Below are positions 47,210 through 61,381 of a DNA stretch of 64,000 bases, in pieces. The translations under genes were made by a program, and so were the position numbers. This stretch comes from Entrophospora sp. SA101 (Eukaryota > Glomeromycota > Glomeromycetes > Entrophosporales > Entrophosporaceae), in NCBI GenBank assembly GCA_958430865.1, contig CAUDNR010002957.1, positions 1 to 64,000 on the forward strand. The letters run 5' to 3'. Each line of letters starts with the position of its first letter. Within the stretch, counting starts at the first letter, position 1. The notes beneath the pieces are model-generated. The model was not told the origin of the DNA, searched no databases, and saw only the letters and a list, made by a program, of their open reading frames with translations.

Positions 47210-48920
47210 CCAAGCAGGACAACCTCATTCCAAAGTTTGGAAACATTTCTCAAAAATTCAAATAAAAAAAATCCAAAGGCCATTACAGTGCAAAATGTAA
47301 TTATTGTACTAAATCATATAACCATGGAGTACCACAAAAATTATTAGCACATTTAGCAAACCATTGTATAGTTGTGATTCTCAAACCAGAAAAAAATGTC
47401 TTGAAGAATTATATAATAAAACAAAAGCAAATGTTCAAAAAATCTTAATGTTAGTGGACAAACTAATATTTCTTCATTCTATGAAAGTACAGCTTTAACA
47501 ACAAAAAGAATGTGAAAATTCAATCAACAGATCTTTAATCAAAGCATTTGTCTGCTGCAATATTCCTTTTCAATAACCATGGAGTACCACAAAAATTATT
47601 AGCACATTTAGCAAACCATTGTATAGTTGTGATTCTCAAACCAGAAAAAAATGTCTTGAAGAATTATATAATAAAACAAAAGCAAATGTTCAAAAAATCT
47701 TAATGTTAGTGGACAAACTAATATTTCTTCATTCTATGAAAGTACAGCTTTAACAACAAAAAGAATGTGAAAATTCAATCAACAGATCTTTAATCAAAGC
47801 ATTTGTCTGCTGCAATATTCCTTTTCATGTAATTGAGTATCCCTATTTCATTGATTTTCTAAAACAATTATGACCAGCATACCAGCCTCTATCAAGGAAA
47901 CTATTATCACAAGGATTGTTAGATATAGAAGTTGGAAATGTTAATCAAAAAATAAATTCAATATTAGAAAAACTTTATCATAATTTATTTTGAATTGTTT
48001 TAGTTGAAATATGGTAGAAATTTTTATATATGATAAATATTTTTTAGCACTTGATGTTGGTCATTTCCTAGAAACACTTCAGTTTGGAATTTTATTATTC
48101 ACACACCTACAAAAAACAATTTTTATATCAATTGAAAGATTTTTCTTCAGGAAACCATACAGCCAACTATATTGCCAATCAAATTGAAGACATAATTAAT
48201 AAAATTGGATCAAATGAATTTTCTGCTTTTGACAGTGATGTTGCTGCAACTTTACAGGAGGCAAGAAAAATAATATCATAAAACATAAATTTGCAAAGCA
48301 ATTATTATTAGATTGTAATTCAATTGTCAAATACTTCAAAAAATCACATTGTGCTTTGATCTCTTCTCAATGAAGCTATTGGTAGATATAATATAAAAGG
48401 TTGTAATTCTTTAAAAAATTATAGCAGAATTTGTTGGACCTCTGCATATGAAACTGTGGACTCAATGATTAGACTCCAGCCTTGTTTTGGCCTAGTAATA
48501 TTAAAAATTGATGCATAATAGCTAAAAATATTTATAATTATTGTTATTAACATTTATTAAATAATATTTACCAATAAAGCTAACCAAATTTTTCAAAATA
48601 AATTTAAGAGAAAATGATAGCTCAATATCTCCAAAAATAAAATTTACCCTTTGTAAAAAAAGGTTTTATAGTGATTTACAAGACTTGGCTTGTGTATTGA
48701 AGTCAATTAAGAATTCAATTATTATTCTTGAATCAAATCCTTGCACATTGGCAGACTGTTACCAAAGTTTAGTCAAATTAGCAATTTCAATTAATTATAT
48801 GCCTAATCAATACAATTGAAAATTTCGTAATTATTGTATTTATAAGTTCAATAAATATTGGTCAGAATTTGAATATGATGAATTTCTTTTGGAGCTTTTT
48901 GCACCTAAATTTTAAAGGTA
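47210..48920 (+). pseudogene. hAT transposase pseudogene with BED finger
   Basis: Plus-strand frames, broken by stops and shifts, give a BED finger (SKVWKHFSKIQ, CNYCTKSYNHGVPQKLLAHL, NHC), then YPYFIDFLKQL*PAYQPLSRKLLS, NHTANYIANQIEDIINKIGS, SAFDSDVAATLQEARKII, NEAIGRYNIKGCNSLKN and ICWTSAYETVDSMIRLQP, and finally SIIILESNPCTLADCYQSL and FLLELFAPKF: the order of hAT transposases of this fungal group. It ends before the C-terminal dimerisation region. An exact 255-bp duplication lies inside (47318-47572 and 47573-47827). Confidence 0.8.
47318..47827. repeat. exact tandem duplication, 2 x 255 bp
   Basis: Two adjacent identical copies starting ataaccatggagtaccac and ending ctgcaatattccttttca. 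No differences seen. The length is a multiple of three. Confidence 0.95.
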
Positions 48921-49991
48921 ATTCAATAATTGAATTCATTTTTTTTTTTTTTTGTTCTGGTTTGAACCTCAGTCTTATTTTTAAAAAAGACCATTATAGG
49001 ACCATAAGACCATTAGTTGAACCATTTATGAAAAAACTGAAACAGTTCAAAGATGAACTGCCAGTCCACTGGTCCTTTATCATCCCTAGATAATTTACAT
49101 TCCTAATATTCTATCACCATGAAAATTATTTTTGAACCATTTTTGTACAATGTCAACAATTAATTAATGAATGAAATGATAATTGAAATTTAATTGCTTT
49201 CTTTTATCAAAATAGTACCTATAAAATCACAAATTTTTTTTTTCATACATTCCAAATCATTATAAATGAGAAAATAATTAGAAACGGAAATTTATCACCT
49301 CAAATCAATTATCCACTTCGGGAATGCACATTAACATTAATATGGGCGGATTCTTACACCCTATATCATTTTCAATAAAAAAATTTTTTTTAACAACAAA
49401 AGGTTACTTGTGTTTCATTTTCATTAAAAAAAATGGATGTTTTTTGTGTTACATAATTTTTAAATATATATCACAAACAAATTTACATTATTGGTTGAAT
49501 GGAGTTTATGAATACACCAAAAAAACAACCCTTCGTACTATTCAATGTAACCTCAAAAACTCAGAGAAATGGGTACTATTGAACATAAAGATGCAATGGG
49601 TCATCCATAAACATTAACACGTTCAAATGGGAAATTGACGAATCCTGAGTTATAAGATGCCAACTTGCAATTAAATTCAAGAGACACATTAATTTTATAA
49701 AAAGGAATTTGCAGTTTCACGAAGTTGGTTGCGTTGTGATAAATACTCTGATGTGATCATGCCTGGAAGGGAAGAGAGAAGTCGGCATGGCATGTTGATG
49801 TTGATGTTGATGTTGAGGAGATGTTGAAAATCAGCTTTTGTTAAACTTGATTTTTGTGGAAGGAATTTTCTATTCGAGAGGTGTTAAATTGCAAATGTTC
49901 TTTTTTTTTTTGTGCAAATCAATAAATGTATTCATTTTCTTTCCAAGATTGTAAAACCTTTTTATTTTCAATGACACCTGATAGCCTTCCG
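48921..49991. other. spacer ending in diverged repeat copy R2
   Basis: The frames at 48869-49093 and 49324-49617 are unsupported. About 49694-49991 is the diverged relative of 9895-10123 (see there), with an extra segment containing gtgcaaatcaataaatgt. Confidence 0.5.
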
Positions 49992-51122
49992 TTTTTTCTC
50001 TTGCTAGTCTTTTAACTTGTGCTTGATTTTCTCTGCTATCTTCTTCCTGTTGAAACCAACATGAATTTAATAATTATTTACGAGAATAAGAAAAAATCAA
50101 TATAATATTTTTTTTTTGGTCATGAAGCATTATTATCTATTATATCAAGTTATATTCTAAGAACCATTATCTTTTTGATCAATTAATGAAGGAGACGATT
50201 ACTTTTTCGGTCAGTTATCTTGGCAAACAATAAACCATTACTTTTTTCGATTAATAATTTCTTTTGATAAATAAAAAAAATATTACTCTTCCGATTAATT
50301 AATGCACGAGAAGGAACTTAGCAAACAAAACCATTACTTTTTTGATGTGGGCTAATGTATATTTAATAATTTTTTATTCGTAATATTTCGTCATAATAAA
50401 ATATCTGACTATCTTTATTGTTCATTTTTATGTCATCAATTGTATAATTTTATTATCTCATTTTGTAAATTTAGAAGGAAGAGTGCATTCTCATTTATGA
50501 ACTACATTTATATTTTATTACCTCCATCAGTTATAATCATCTGATGATTTATCATGAATAATACATTAATATTTTATTATTTCATCAGTTATATCATTGA
50601 TCGTGCCATTCAAAGAACTTTCTTGTCTAATCGCTTTATATTTTTTTATCTCATTTTTATATCATCATTGATTATATCATTTGATGTAGTGTGAAGAAAC
50701 ACATCTGTATTCCTATTATGTTCAGAAACATAAAAAGATTGGTTTCTAAATATTTGAGATGAAAGATTAATAAATATAAATGAATATTTTAAGTTTCAAA
50801 AGTCCCATGAAATCCGATAACTCGTTCTCTTGATAAGACTTATAAATTTCTAAGCCACTGCTTGAGAGAGTTTATTTGTCAGTTATTTTTTTATAGTTTA
50901 TCTCAACTATCATTTTAATTTACCTTTAAAAAAATGTCCAGCGTTTTCTTATATAAATACTCTTTTTTAGTATGGTTCTAGAACTATAGTAACAAATGTA
51001 AATCAATCCCTGTTTAGGTTATTGCCAAATAATATGAAGTAGAAATTAAAAAATATATATTACATATTACATACTAATACTTTCTCACGATATATATATA
51101 TTTTAAACTTATCATGACTTGC

Positions 51123-51448
51123 CAAAGTGCAATTTGGCAACATTTTAAACATATTTGGTAATGTTAATGGTTATAAGCAATTACGTTTTGAATGTCTATA
51201 TTGCAAAAGCCCAAAATATCAATGTGCTAGCCCAGTATCTAGATATGAAACCCATGTACGCCTTTGTCCAAATGCCACATTCAAACTAAAAGAAATTATT
51301 TTAGAGAACATTTTGATACTTCAAATACTAGCATACAGATAAATTGCAACGTAATTGAGAAATTGATGAAAATGCCATCGAAGAAGCTGATGAAACACAT
51401 GAAAATTTTATTTAAAAGTGAAAGCAGTTTGATCCATTCAATATAATT
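51123..51448 (+). pseudogene. BED zinc-finger/hAT remnant, copy 2
   Basis: Same broken reading frames as at 11255-11580, including the frameshift between the WQHFKHIW lead-in and the finger. Confidence 0.5.
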
Positions 51449-52357
51449 AATGATTCAATTAAATATCTAAATCAAACCTTTAGTGTATAAAAAGTGTAAG
51501 TTGAATAAATTAAACAAAGATTTAATTGCCAAATAATTTAATTTTGTATTCCATTTTGAAAAATCATCCAATCAAATTTCAACACTACTGTCGCACTGTA
51601 TGTATGGTAATAGTAAATGGTGACATTTTTCGGACAAAACGGTCAATGTATGGAGCGAAAAAATTGATCATGAAAATACTGTTACATTGCTCAGGTATAG
51701 GATTGAAGGTTGACCAACAAAACGTTGCAGTATCGCCAACAACAAGTGGAACCAAGTGATTACTGAAAAAGAGGCTTTAATAAAATAAAAAAGGTATATA
51801 TATCTTTGATCTAATATATATATTTAACTTTATTAATCATAAAACTTAATTATTACTAGGTCTATGTTTTAGAGAGCAAAGGATTAGTGCAATGAACGAT
51901 GTTTGCCATATTGTCAGATTATGATACGGTCTTTTATTACAAGCCTACAATGAAGGTTTACCAGACCCAAGGACTATATAATCAAATAAATAAAAATTCA
52001 AAAGTTAGGGAATGAGTTACTCTTTTAGTTGGAAAATTTGGTATGTCAGTGTAAGATATAAGGATATTATTTAGCTATAAATCATTAAGAAACGATATGG
52101 TTCACAAGGATTGCTTGAACAGAGGTGCAAATGCACAAATACTTTCAACCAAAAGTTTTTTTGAGATCATTGAAAGATGCACAAAGTGGGTATATAGGAG
52201 TAAATAATGTTATATCTTCTAATAAATAATGTATTGAAATAAGAACAAATAAAAACCAGCTATTTTATTGAATGGTTAATTTCATGCAGTGATATGATCA
52301 TTACCAACATTTTGTTTAATTCTTATCCTTTCAATGCAAATTTATTAAAATTTTGAA

Positions 52358-53118
52358 TGATCGAAGGGAAATATCTTATAAAAATGAGAATTTTGCTATT
52401 TTTGCTGTAAATATGACCCAGATTTCATGCTCTCCAACATTTCAAAAGCTTTACTAAATAACTCAACAGCCTATGAACTTCTAAATGATTCCCACATAAG
52501 TTTGTTATCCTGTGACAATTATTCCTGTGGTACATCAGGTAAATCATCATAGTTTTCATAATTAACTACTGGCTCCTCCGGCAATAATGAGATAGCTTCC
52601 ATCCCCTGACAAAATAAATCCCATGCAACCTTTTCATGTTCATAACTTCTAGACATAAAACTTTTTGTGTCTTCATTTTTATCAGTTCTTCTTTAATGAG
52701 ATGAAGATAATTTTGCTGTATGACTTGTTAATTAATATATATGTGTGTGTAATACTGAGTTGTGCTTGGATCCAACCAGATATGAATAATATTATAAATT
52801 TGCAAAAGTATTCTTTTGGGCACATTCTAATTATTTTATATATTTAAATGTATGAATTTTATACCCACAACCCAGAACTGCTATTAAATAGCAGAACTGA
52901 CAAATTTAACAGCTCATATCTTTGTAAGTAAATATATTTTTTCCTTAACTGCTAGATCACGAATTAACTTCTTATCTTCCGAGCTGAATAGAACCCAGGT
53001 TTTTAACACTTTCGCTCACTATCTGATTGATTTAGTTCCAAAGAGTACATGATGCACCCAAATACTTGATCGACTTCTAATAATTTTGCTGCCAGTGGTT
53101 CTTCAAAAATTAACCAAA
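52358..53118 (-). pseudogene. degenerate coding-like stretch, copy 2
   Basis: Identical to 12490-13250; same stops. Confidence 0.3.
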
Positions 53119-55194
53119 TTACTTTTAATTGTCATTCTAATCCTGAATAATTTGTATTTTAGGTTTTGGATTTTGGAATCTTTGATTTTTGGTTTGGACA
53201 GCCTTGGGCTCATCAATTAAAGAAATAATTTTAATATATATCAGGATGATGTAAAATTATTATTATGTAAAAATCGTATGTAATAGTTACCGCATTCCCC
53301 ATCATAATCGTATTCAAAAAGGTTCCTGATGCGGTAAAACGCTCTATTTTTTAAAAAGTAGGTAGTGTTTGTAGTTTCCAACCAGAGTTCCAAAAAAAAA
53401 GTCGCGAAACTAAATGAAGCCTTTCAAGAACAGAACAGGATGTTTTCTTAATGGATCAGCTCATGCTAATGTATTTTATAATAAATCAACAATAAATAGA
53501 AAACAAAATCACGTTATATCGTGTTTATTTATGCCTCATCATCTAACAACGTTCACATGATCACGTTTTTTTAGGAATAAGGTGATAAAGCTAATTAATT
53601 GAAGCATGAGACTATTTGAAACTTTGAACCAATTAAAGCCTGAAACTATTGAAACATGCGTTAATTGATTAATAAATCTATGAATCTTTGAATTTCTGGT
53701 TAAGAAGACATTTATTTATTTACATTTTCCATCATACAATGACTTTCTTTTTATCTTGTTTTTATCTCACAATAAATCCACATAGTAAAGCAGGTTGAGT
53801 ATCATTAACAAATTCTTCAAACCAATTAAACCACAATATAGTAATTTTTGTTATATTAGATGGTTTTACCATATCAACATGTTTGATTATTGTATCTTCT
53901 ACTGTTGGCAAATGACCTCGAAATGGCCTCTATTCTTTAACCAAGTCATCTGAAAAATGCAAACACGGTAGGTCATTCAAACTTGTCTCTCTAACATAAA
54001 ATTTATTATTAATAAAATTTGTACTAATAATAAAAATAATTCGTTCTTTTATGTTAAAATTAATTTTTTTATCATAAACACATTTGAAGAATAATAAAGC
54101 ATATTAATTTTATTAATTAAGAGACTAACTTCTAAACGCGTTAAAAGATTATCTTAATTCTTGAGCTGCAACAGTTATCCTATTTTTTATATATCATTAT
54201 TATTTTTTCAACAAAGCAAGCAATTTAATTGATTTAAATTTAAATTTCACCATTTACAAATAAATTTTTGAAGTTTATGAAGGTATAGAATGCTTTTTAT
54301 AAATAATAAAATTGGATAATGGACAAAAGACTATTATTATATATACAGTATAATAATTACAAAGAAATTTTAGGGTACTTGTACTATACTCATACTAGTT
54401 GAGTTCAAGAGTAGATTAAATATTCTTCTCTTTATAGTTTCTTAAATGATACATATGATTAATCATTCCTGCTAACAATGATAATGCTTTATACTAATTG
54501 ATTCAACCTACCATGAAACCCATGAATTACAGCGTTATTAGAAGCATTTGAACAACAACAAGTGGAGAAAACTAAAAAAGAACCTTTTCCAAAATTAATT
54601 AATTGAAAACAAAATTTTCTTCTTATTCACAAGACAAATAAAACTTTTTTTCCTTGCTCATAAACAAAACGTAAATAATCACCAATTAAGGATTATTTAT
54701 GGTAAGCTGGTACAACAACAACAACAATAACATACGTTTTCATCTTTGTATATATGAATCTTACTAATTAAAGAAATAAAAGAAATAAAGCAGTTAGTTT
54801 CAGAGTTTCATAACAACAATATAAAATATTAATATTGATATCAATATTAATTCATAAATATTATTAATATTGATGACGATAATCAATCACACAAACAAAC
54901 ACATGTTTTCCTGTTGAGATTTCTTTCATCACCGAAAATTCAAGTTTCGGTAATGTAACAACAAATAATTAAAATTTAGAGTTTAGAATCAAAATATTTT
55001 ATTTTCATTTACTTAGAATATATATGTATATTTTTTTTGATATATTAAAAAAAAACTTTGTACAAAAAATTTTTTTAATAAGTTTTAATTTATAAAGAAA
55101 AATAAATCAAAAATTATTAAAAAAAAAGTCAAAAAAATAAAAATAAAATAAAAAATTGAAAGATATAAAACGTTAAAAGCTATAATTATGCAAG
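53119..55194. other. intergenic AT-rich DNA, copy 2 of 13251-15326
   Basis: No gene recognised; carries the same 24-bp palindrome (54828-54851). Confidence 0.45.
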
Positions 55195-56285
55195 TCAAGA
55201 ACATTCTTTCCTGACGTAAATTCTAAAAGTATTAATATAAGAATCATACGAATCAACTTCTTTCTCATAACTCTCCATCAATTCATCATACTCTTGATCT
55301 GTTATGCCCATTGATGATGATAAATTTAAAATTTGCCATATATTGCACAATCCTTCTAATGCCATTTTGCCAAGACTTCCTGAACGATTTCCAACTGGGA
55401 TTGGTTTGATTTCTTGTGTAATATTCGACAAATTATTACTATTGGTTGATGTTGAAAGGATTTCCACAATATTTGGAGTTTTGTTATTTATATTTAAATT
55501 AAAATTTTCATCAAAACACGTCGTTACTGGTTGAAACAATAGGAATAAAAAAATTATCAATCATTGATTAACCAATTAATTAATCAATAATATACTTAAA
55601 ATTAATAAAAATATTTACGAGCTTCAAATAACTTTTGGGATATTGGACCTTGGTTGCAATGGTTTAGATCGACCTTCATAATTTCCAAGTAACCGGTAGG
55701 CTTTAAAATTCTTATTATTTCATTGACGAATGCCTGAATATGATTTTTTTCAGCAAACGGCAATAGAATTATTTTCATATGAATAAAATCGAAACTTTCA
55801 TCTTCAAATGGAAGTCCACTCATGTAATCGCACTGCATAAATCTGCAGTTGGGTGGCATCACGTCTTTTGGATACAACGGAACCATCTCAATGGCTTCTA
55901 TTCCAATGAATTTTGATAAAGGATATTCGGTCCCCATTTCTAGACACCAAGTTGCTGGTCCAGTTCTATTAATAATGACAATAGTAATAATCGCTGTTAT
56001 TTGCTTGTATTATGTAATTAAATTTATTTTTAATAAATTGATTTTTAATAAATCGATTTTTAATAATAAAAAATTTATTAATAATTACCCAATCTCAAGA
56101 ACATTAGCATTACCATCTCTCAACATTTTTTCAACTGGTGCTGAGAAATTGGATCGCCAGTAAGATTTGAAAAGATAATGCTGTAAATGTAAAGTATCAG
56201 CTTCTTTATAATCAATTGTGTAATCTTCGCGAATTGATCTTTGGTCGAGCCTTTTTTTTATTAAAATTTGGGTTGAAGCAGGCAT
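55195..56285 (-). CDS. class I SAM-dependent methyltransferase, 3 exons (copy 2)
   Basis: Exons in transcript order 56285-56089, 55965-55619, 55526-55195. All translated frames are the same as in copy 1, so the two genes would encode identical 291-aa proteins; no sign of relaxation. Confidence 0.85.
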
Positions 56286-57762
56286 TTTTAGAAAGATTTG
56301 TTATTAATGGATTGTAAGAAAGGTAAAAAAAAATATAATAATATAATATAATAATTATAATAAATATTATTATTATTGATTGAATTGTTTAGTAAAATTT
56401 TTGAAAAAAAAAACGGGAAGAAATTCATGGTATTTTTATAAGGATTATAAGCATAAATAATTATATAATTCTTTTCTGTGCTAATGTTTATTCATTAAAA
56501 TACAGTATTTTTCCCAAATAAATAATTGCAATGGATAAAATATAAATCATTCTATTTTCTTAATTCACGCGCTCGCCGATCAATTAATATAATGAACACA
56601 CCATTTGGACAGGTATAAGTAAATAATTCATATATAATAAACAACAAACAGAAAAAAATTAAATGAATATAATGCGTCCTATAATGGTAATTATTCCTTA
56701 TAACATCCAAACATGGAAAAAAACATGGTATTATTTGTAGATATGGATCATGATTGCGATAGGTTTAAGCTTTATAAAAAATATCAACAAAATATCAACA
56801 ATAAAAAATCTAGACTCGCCATTTTAATCATTATTATATTATTATTATCGTCAGTATTATATCATTATTAACGAATAAAATAAAAGTTACCCTTTTTTGT
56901 GAAATATATAAGTATTCAGTTGTTATTAATTTGGGCAAGGGGGGTTTTTCCAAGAAAAGATGTTTAAACTAAATATGTATAACCGATTGTTAATATTAAC
57001 CTTGTAAAAAATTCCAATTACATTAATTACATTATAAAATTTTTTTGGTAAAACATTAAAATTGCCTCTTAATATGGTCTAGAATGATGCTATGGCTAAA
57101 CAAAGCCACAAAAGTTTTAGAACTGTTTCACTGCATGCGGGCATGCGAACAATCTTTCCCGAAGGGTCGATCTTCATCATATATTAATATACGTACCGTC
57201 TGTAGGGATGACCTGTAAATAAAACAAAACCAGAAATATCTATCGGAAAATTAAGGGTAGCTTTTGTGCGAGGTATAAAGAGAAGCTAGAAAATACGTGT
57301 TTAGGAAGTTTCCACGTTACACACATTTATATACTGCTACTACAGTGGACGAAAGTCATTAATTATTATTAGCTCTCCAAAAAAAAAAATAATTGCACCA
57401 AATAATTATTTAGAAAATTCATTAGATTTTTTTTTATTATTTTTAAACTTTCTTTGTAATATAGTTCTCTCTATTTCATTGGTTAAAATTCTTGCACGTG
57501 ATATTTCCACATTTTTACTGGCCAAATTCGTACCATTGTACAAAAATCATAATATTAATTGTTTAGATTTACTCATTTTGGAACAAGTCTAGATCAGATT
57601 CGTATAACTTATAACTTAATCCAATCATTTTTGAATTTCGTCATTTGTTTTACAAATCTCACACTTTTTGAATTTTATTAGTGTGTAAAAAAAAAAAAAG
57701 ATAAGATTTAATCTAGATTTCAATAATATTATTTAAAAATAAATAAATATTTTTGTTTTCTA
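56286..57762. other. intergenic, copy 2 of 16418-17894
   Basis: Same content, including the 52-codon hydrophobic frame at 56713-56871. Confidence 0.45.
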
Positions 57763-57980
57763 TTAATTTCCTAATTCATCTCTGCTGATTTCAAAATAAT
57801 CATTTATTTCTATGTTTGGCCTATATTTATTGAAAAATATCTTTAATCGATTGATGAATGTTTCATTATCAATGGATTCTCTAATATTTTTAAAAAATAT
57901 AGAGTAATGATACAAATTATGGCTAATTAAAGAATATTTGATGAGAAATATTAATTTTTAGCATATTAATATTAATATTA

Positions 57981-58024
<44 letters not shown>

Positions 58025-59594
58025 AAATTACCTCATTAATAAAACAGTCGCCAACATTTCATGAGTAATTAATAAATGATGCAAGTAAGCTTTCGTATGA
58101 TTTTGGCATGCATAACATTTACATGAATTTGAAATTGGTGCAAAATCATTACGATACTTTACATCCCATAAATCTATATAATATTTTTCTTCTGTTATTT
58201 GATCATTATCATCATTGTAAAATGTGAAAGTCAGTGCATGACCTGAATTTGTGAGTTTTGTTGGATAACACGTATCAAACAAATCTATTCCTTTATATAT
58301 TCCAAGGAGTATTTCTTCTATAATATGTATTTAATAAAATTAATTGATTAACAATATACAGCCAACTCATCCAAGTGCACCCACCTAAATGTACGCTCTC
58401 ATACAATCTCAAGTGGGTGCGCTTAGATGGATATATAAATACATAATATGAATATTATAATATATGAAATAAAACCTGGACTTTCAAATCCATATGCTAA
58501 ACGAGGTTTATTTATTGGTAAATGTCTAAACGATTCTTTTATTAGATCAATCCATTTTTTCGAAGGTTTGTCTTCACCATTATCATTGGTATTATTTTTA
58601 CTATTGATGAAGTCATTTATCACAAATCCTAAATAGAATATGTAATATTGTTATTAATATTTATTAAATTTTCTAAAAAATATAACAATAATCAATTTGC
58701 TTGTCGTAATACCATCTACATTAAAATTATTGATCTCTTTGATAAATCTTACTCTCTCTTCTAAGTTATTATATCCACCTAATACTCCAAAAATATTTAT
58801 TCCTTCCTAAATATTAAAAAAAAATTTCATTAAATAACAATAACAGTAACAACAACAACAACAACATGATTATTATTATTTTTTAGTTGCCTCCTTTTGT
58901 TTCAATGTGTCTTCCAACCATTTCAATGTTCTATTTACAGATTTTTTTATTCTCTTCAAACTTGGATTGGGTATTGCAATATCATCAGACATGCTAATAA
59001 ATATATCCGGTTTATATGCATTCATATATTTCACATATTCTTCTTGTGTGAGCTATTTCATAAATAAATTTAAATCTAAAATATCAACATTATAAATATA
59101 TACGTGCATACATGTTTATATGATTTACCTTTTTAACCCCTTGATTTGTATTAACGGAAATACTATTATCAGTGTTTAATGACGCTTCCTCTAAATTAAA
59201 AGAATCTCTAATATCAAAGAGTACTAAATACTCTTCTAAATTTAAAAATTTATGAATTCCATCAGAGAATTCAATTGAAGGTGGTGGTCGTACATGAAGA
59301 CTAAATATATAATCATAATAAAATATATAATGTAGTTGTAATTGTATGTACAAATATGTTTCTTTAAAATAATTTTGATAATAATGTAACTCACAAATGT
59401 TCTAATGTTATTTTAACGGCATCGAAAGGTAATAATCTTAATGTGTCTGGTGTCAAGTGTGGCACTGAACCTTTACTTGTATAAAGTATACAATTTGGTG
59501 TATCTAGTTTTTTTGGTTCTTTGTTTTTGTTTAATGTTAATCTACCCAGTCTAAACAGTTGTTCTGTTGATTTTAATAAATTAAACGATAACAT
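57763..59594 (-). CDS. QTRT2: queuine tRNA-ribosyltransferase accessory subunit 2 (copy 2)
   Basis: Exons in transcript order 59594-59395, 59300-59129, 59052-58891, 58806-58713, 58628-58476, 58317-58032, 57922-57763. Identical to copy 1 including the GC donor after exon 3, the intron 5 hairpin (58368-58429) and the intron 6 microsatellite. Confidence 0.9.
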
Positions 59595-61381
59595 CTTGCG
59601 TGGAAGTTTGTTGTTACACGAAATGTTATGTAGAACCCATTCTCTAAAATCGGAGATCAAGTTCAGATCCAATTCAAATCCAGTTTATCGCGTGTATTGT
59701 AAAGTTACGTTGTACAATATAAAAAAATTAGTGTAACATTTCAAATTTCCACTAATGCATAAATGAACTAATATTTAAGGGCAGTGTAACACAAATTTTT
59801 ACTGAGTGTATATATATATATATATATATTAATATAATATAAAAAAATAAAAAATAAAAAATAAAATTCATTTTATTGAATATGAAGGTATTTACAGTCT
59901 AACCTTGTCATGATCAGGATCGACAAAAATTGTTAACATATTGGTATGACAAAAAAATTTTTTTAAGAAAAAATTCAAAAAAAAAAAATTTTTTGGTTGA
60001 GATTATTTCTTTTTAATAAGCAAATTTCTCTTTTTTCTTCAGCTGTAATAAAGTTTCACTTTTTAGATGAAAATGGGCGTGACTTTGTTTTTTTTCTAAT
60101 ACATAATCACCCAAACAACAAGACTTGTATTTGCACCTTTTAGAATTTCATAAAAATATTTAAATCACAAACAACCATACATTTTATTACAATTTTAAAC
60201 TGCAGGAAAAATAATCATACAATTATAAAACATGAAATTAATCATGCAATCTTTCGAGCTATTGACAATGTTTTTTATCACAACGATAGATTGTATGATT
60301 CTTTTAATCATACGATTTTTAACGCATTTTTATGGTCATTTATCACGTGAATTCGTTGTAGCGCGATTAGTAGCTATATCAAAAAATTTTACCAAAAATT
60401 CGTAACAAGATTCTATTAATAAATTCGATGTAATAAAAGTCTTTTATTATTAAAAAAAAAATTTTTTTCAAAATTCGTTGTAACAAAAAATTCGTTATGA
60501 CAAGGTTCAACTGTAGTATTCTTCGTGGAAATTTCTTTTTGCTTTAGAAATAAATATTAAAATTCCCTGTTTTTTTTTTACTAAATAATTAATTCATTAT
60601 TGAAAGTTAGATGTATTAACACCACGATTTATTTTTAAATAGGGAAACATGAGAAGGAGCAGGAAAATATTTGTTAAGATAATAATAACATAATAACCTA
60701 TTTATTTTATTCTTGGAAGGAGAATGTTATATTAAATATTTTCTAGTGGCCAAATAATAGTTAATTGTTGAACTTATTTTTTACCTTCTTGTTATCCACT
60801 TCATCCAATATGTAAAATAGAATGATATATTAATCTTGTTATTATTTTCTACTACCATCATCCTTTAACTCGCCTAGTTGATAGTCAATGCTAATGCACT
60901 GGAAATACTCGATATTTTTAAATTAGAATGTTTTTTAATGAATGTACATACAAACAAGGCCATTTTATAGAATTTGATCTAATACAGTAATACTCCTTTG
61001 TTGGCAAAGGCGGTAAAACAAAATTATTTCAAGATTTAATAATAAATTTAATATTTATTTAAACTGTTATATATAGATTATATGTAATTTGAAAACTACT
61101 TTTGACTTTACAAGTTTTTTTAAAAGAACCTTTTAACAAGATATTGAATTTTTTTATTACTATACGTAAAACATCTTACTAAAACGATAGCCAGTCGATC
61201 ACTATTTAAAATCACACGATTTTCATAATAATACTAATACTTAATCGTTGATTGAAATCGAAATTCTATTGGTTAATCAAGTAGATGCTACGCCTACATG
61301 CCATGTTTAATGTGATTTCCAATTTTGGAGAATTAAGGATGGGAAAAATTTTTTTCTATTAAATAAATAATAAAAAAAAGT
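59595..61381. other. intergenic, copy 2 of the QTRT2/TFB1 divergent spacer
   Basis: Same as 19727-21513, with the pogo-like MITE listed separately. Confidence 0.5.
59895..60513. mobile_element. pogo/Tc1-mariner-like MITE (copy 2)
   Basis: Same element as 20027-20645 in the same position and with the same TA flanks. It was carried by the block duplication, not by independent transposition. Confidence 0.75.
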
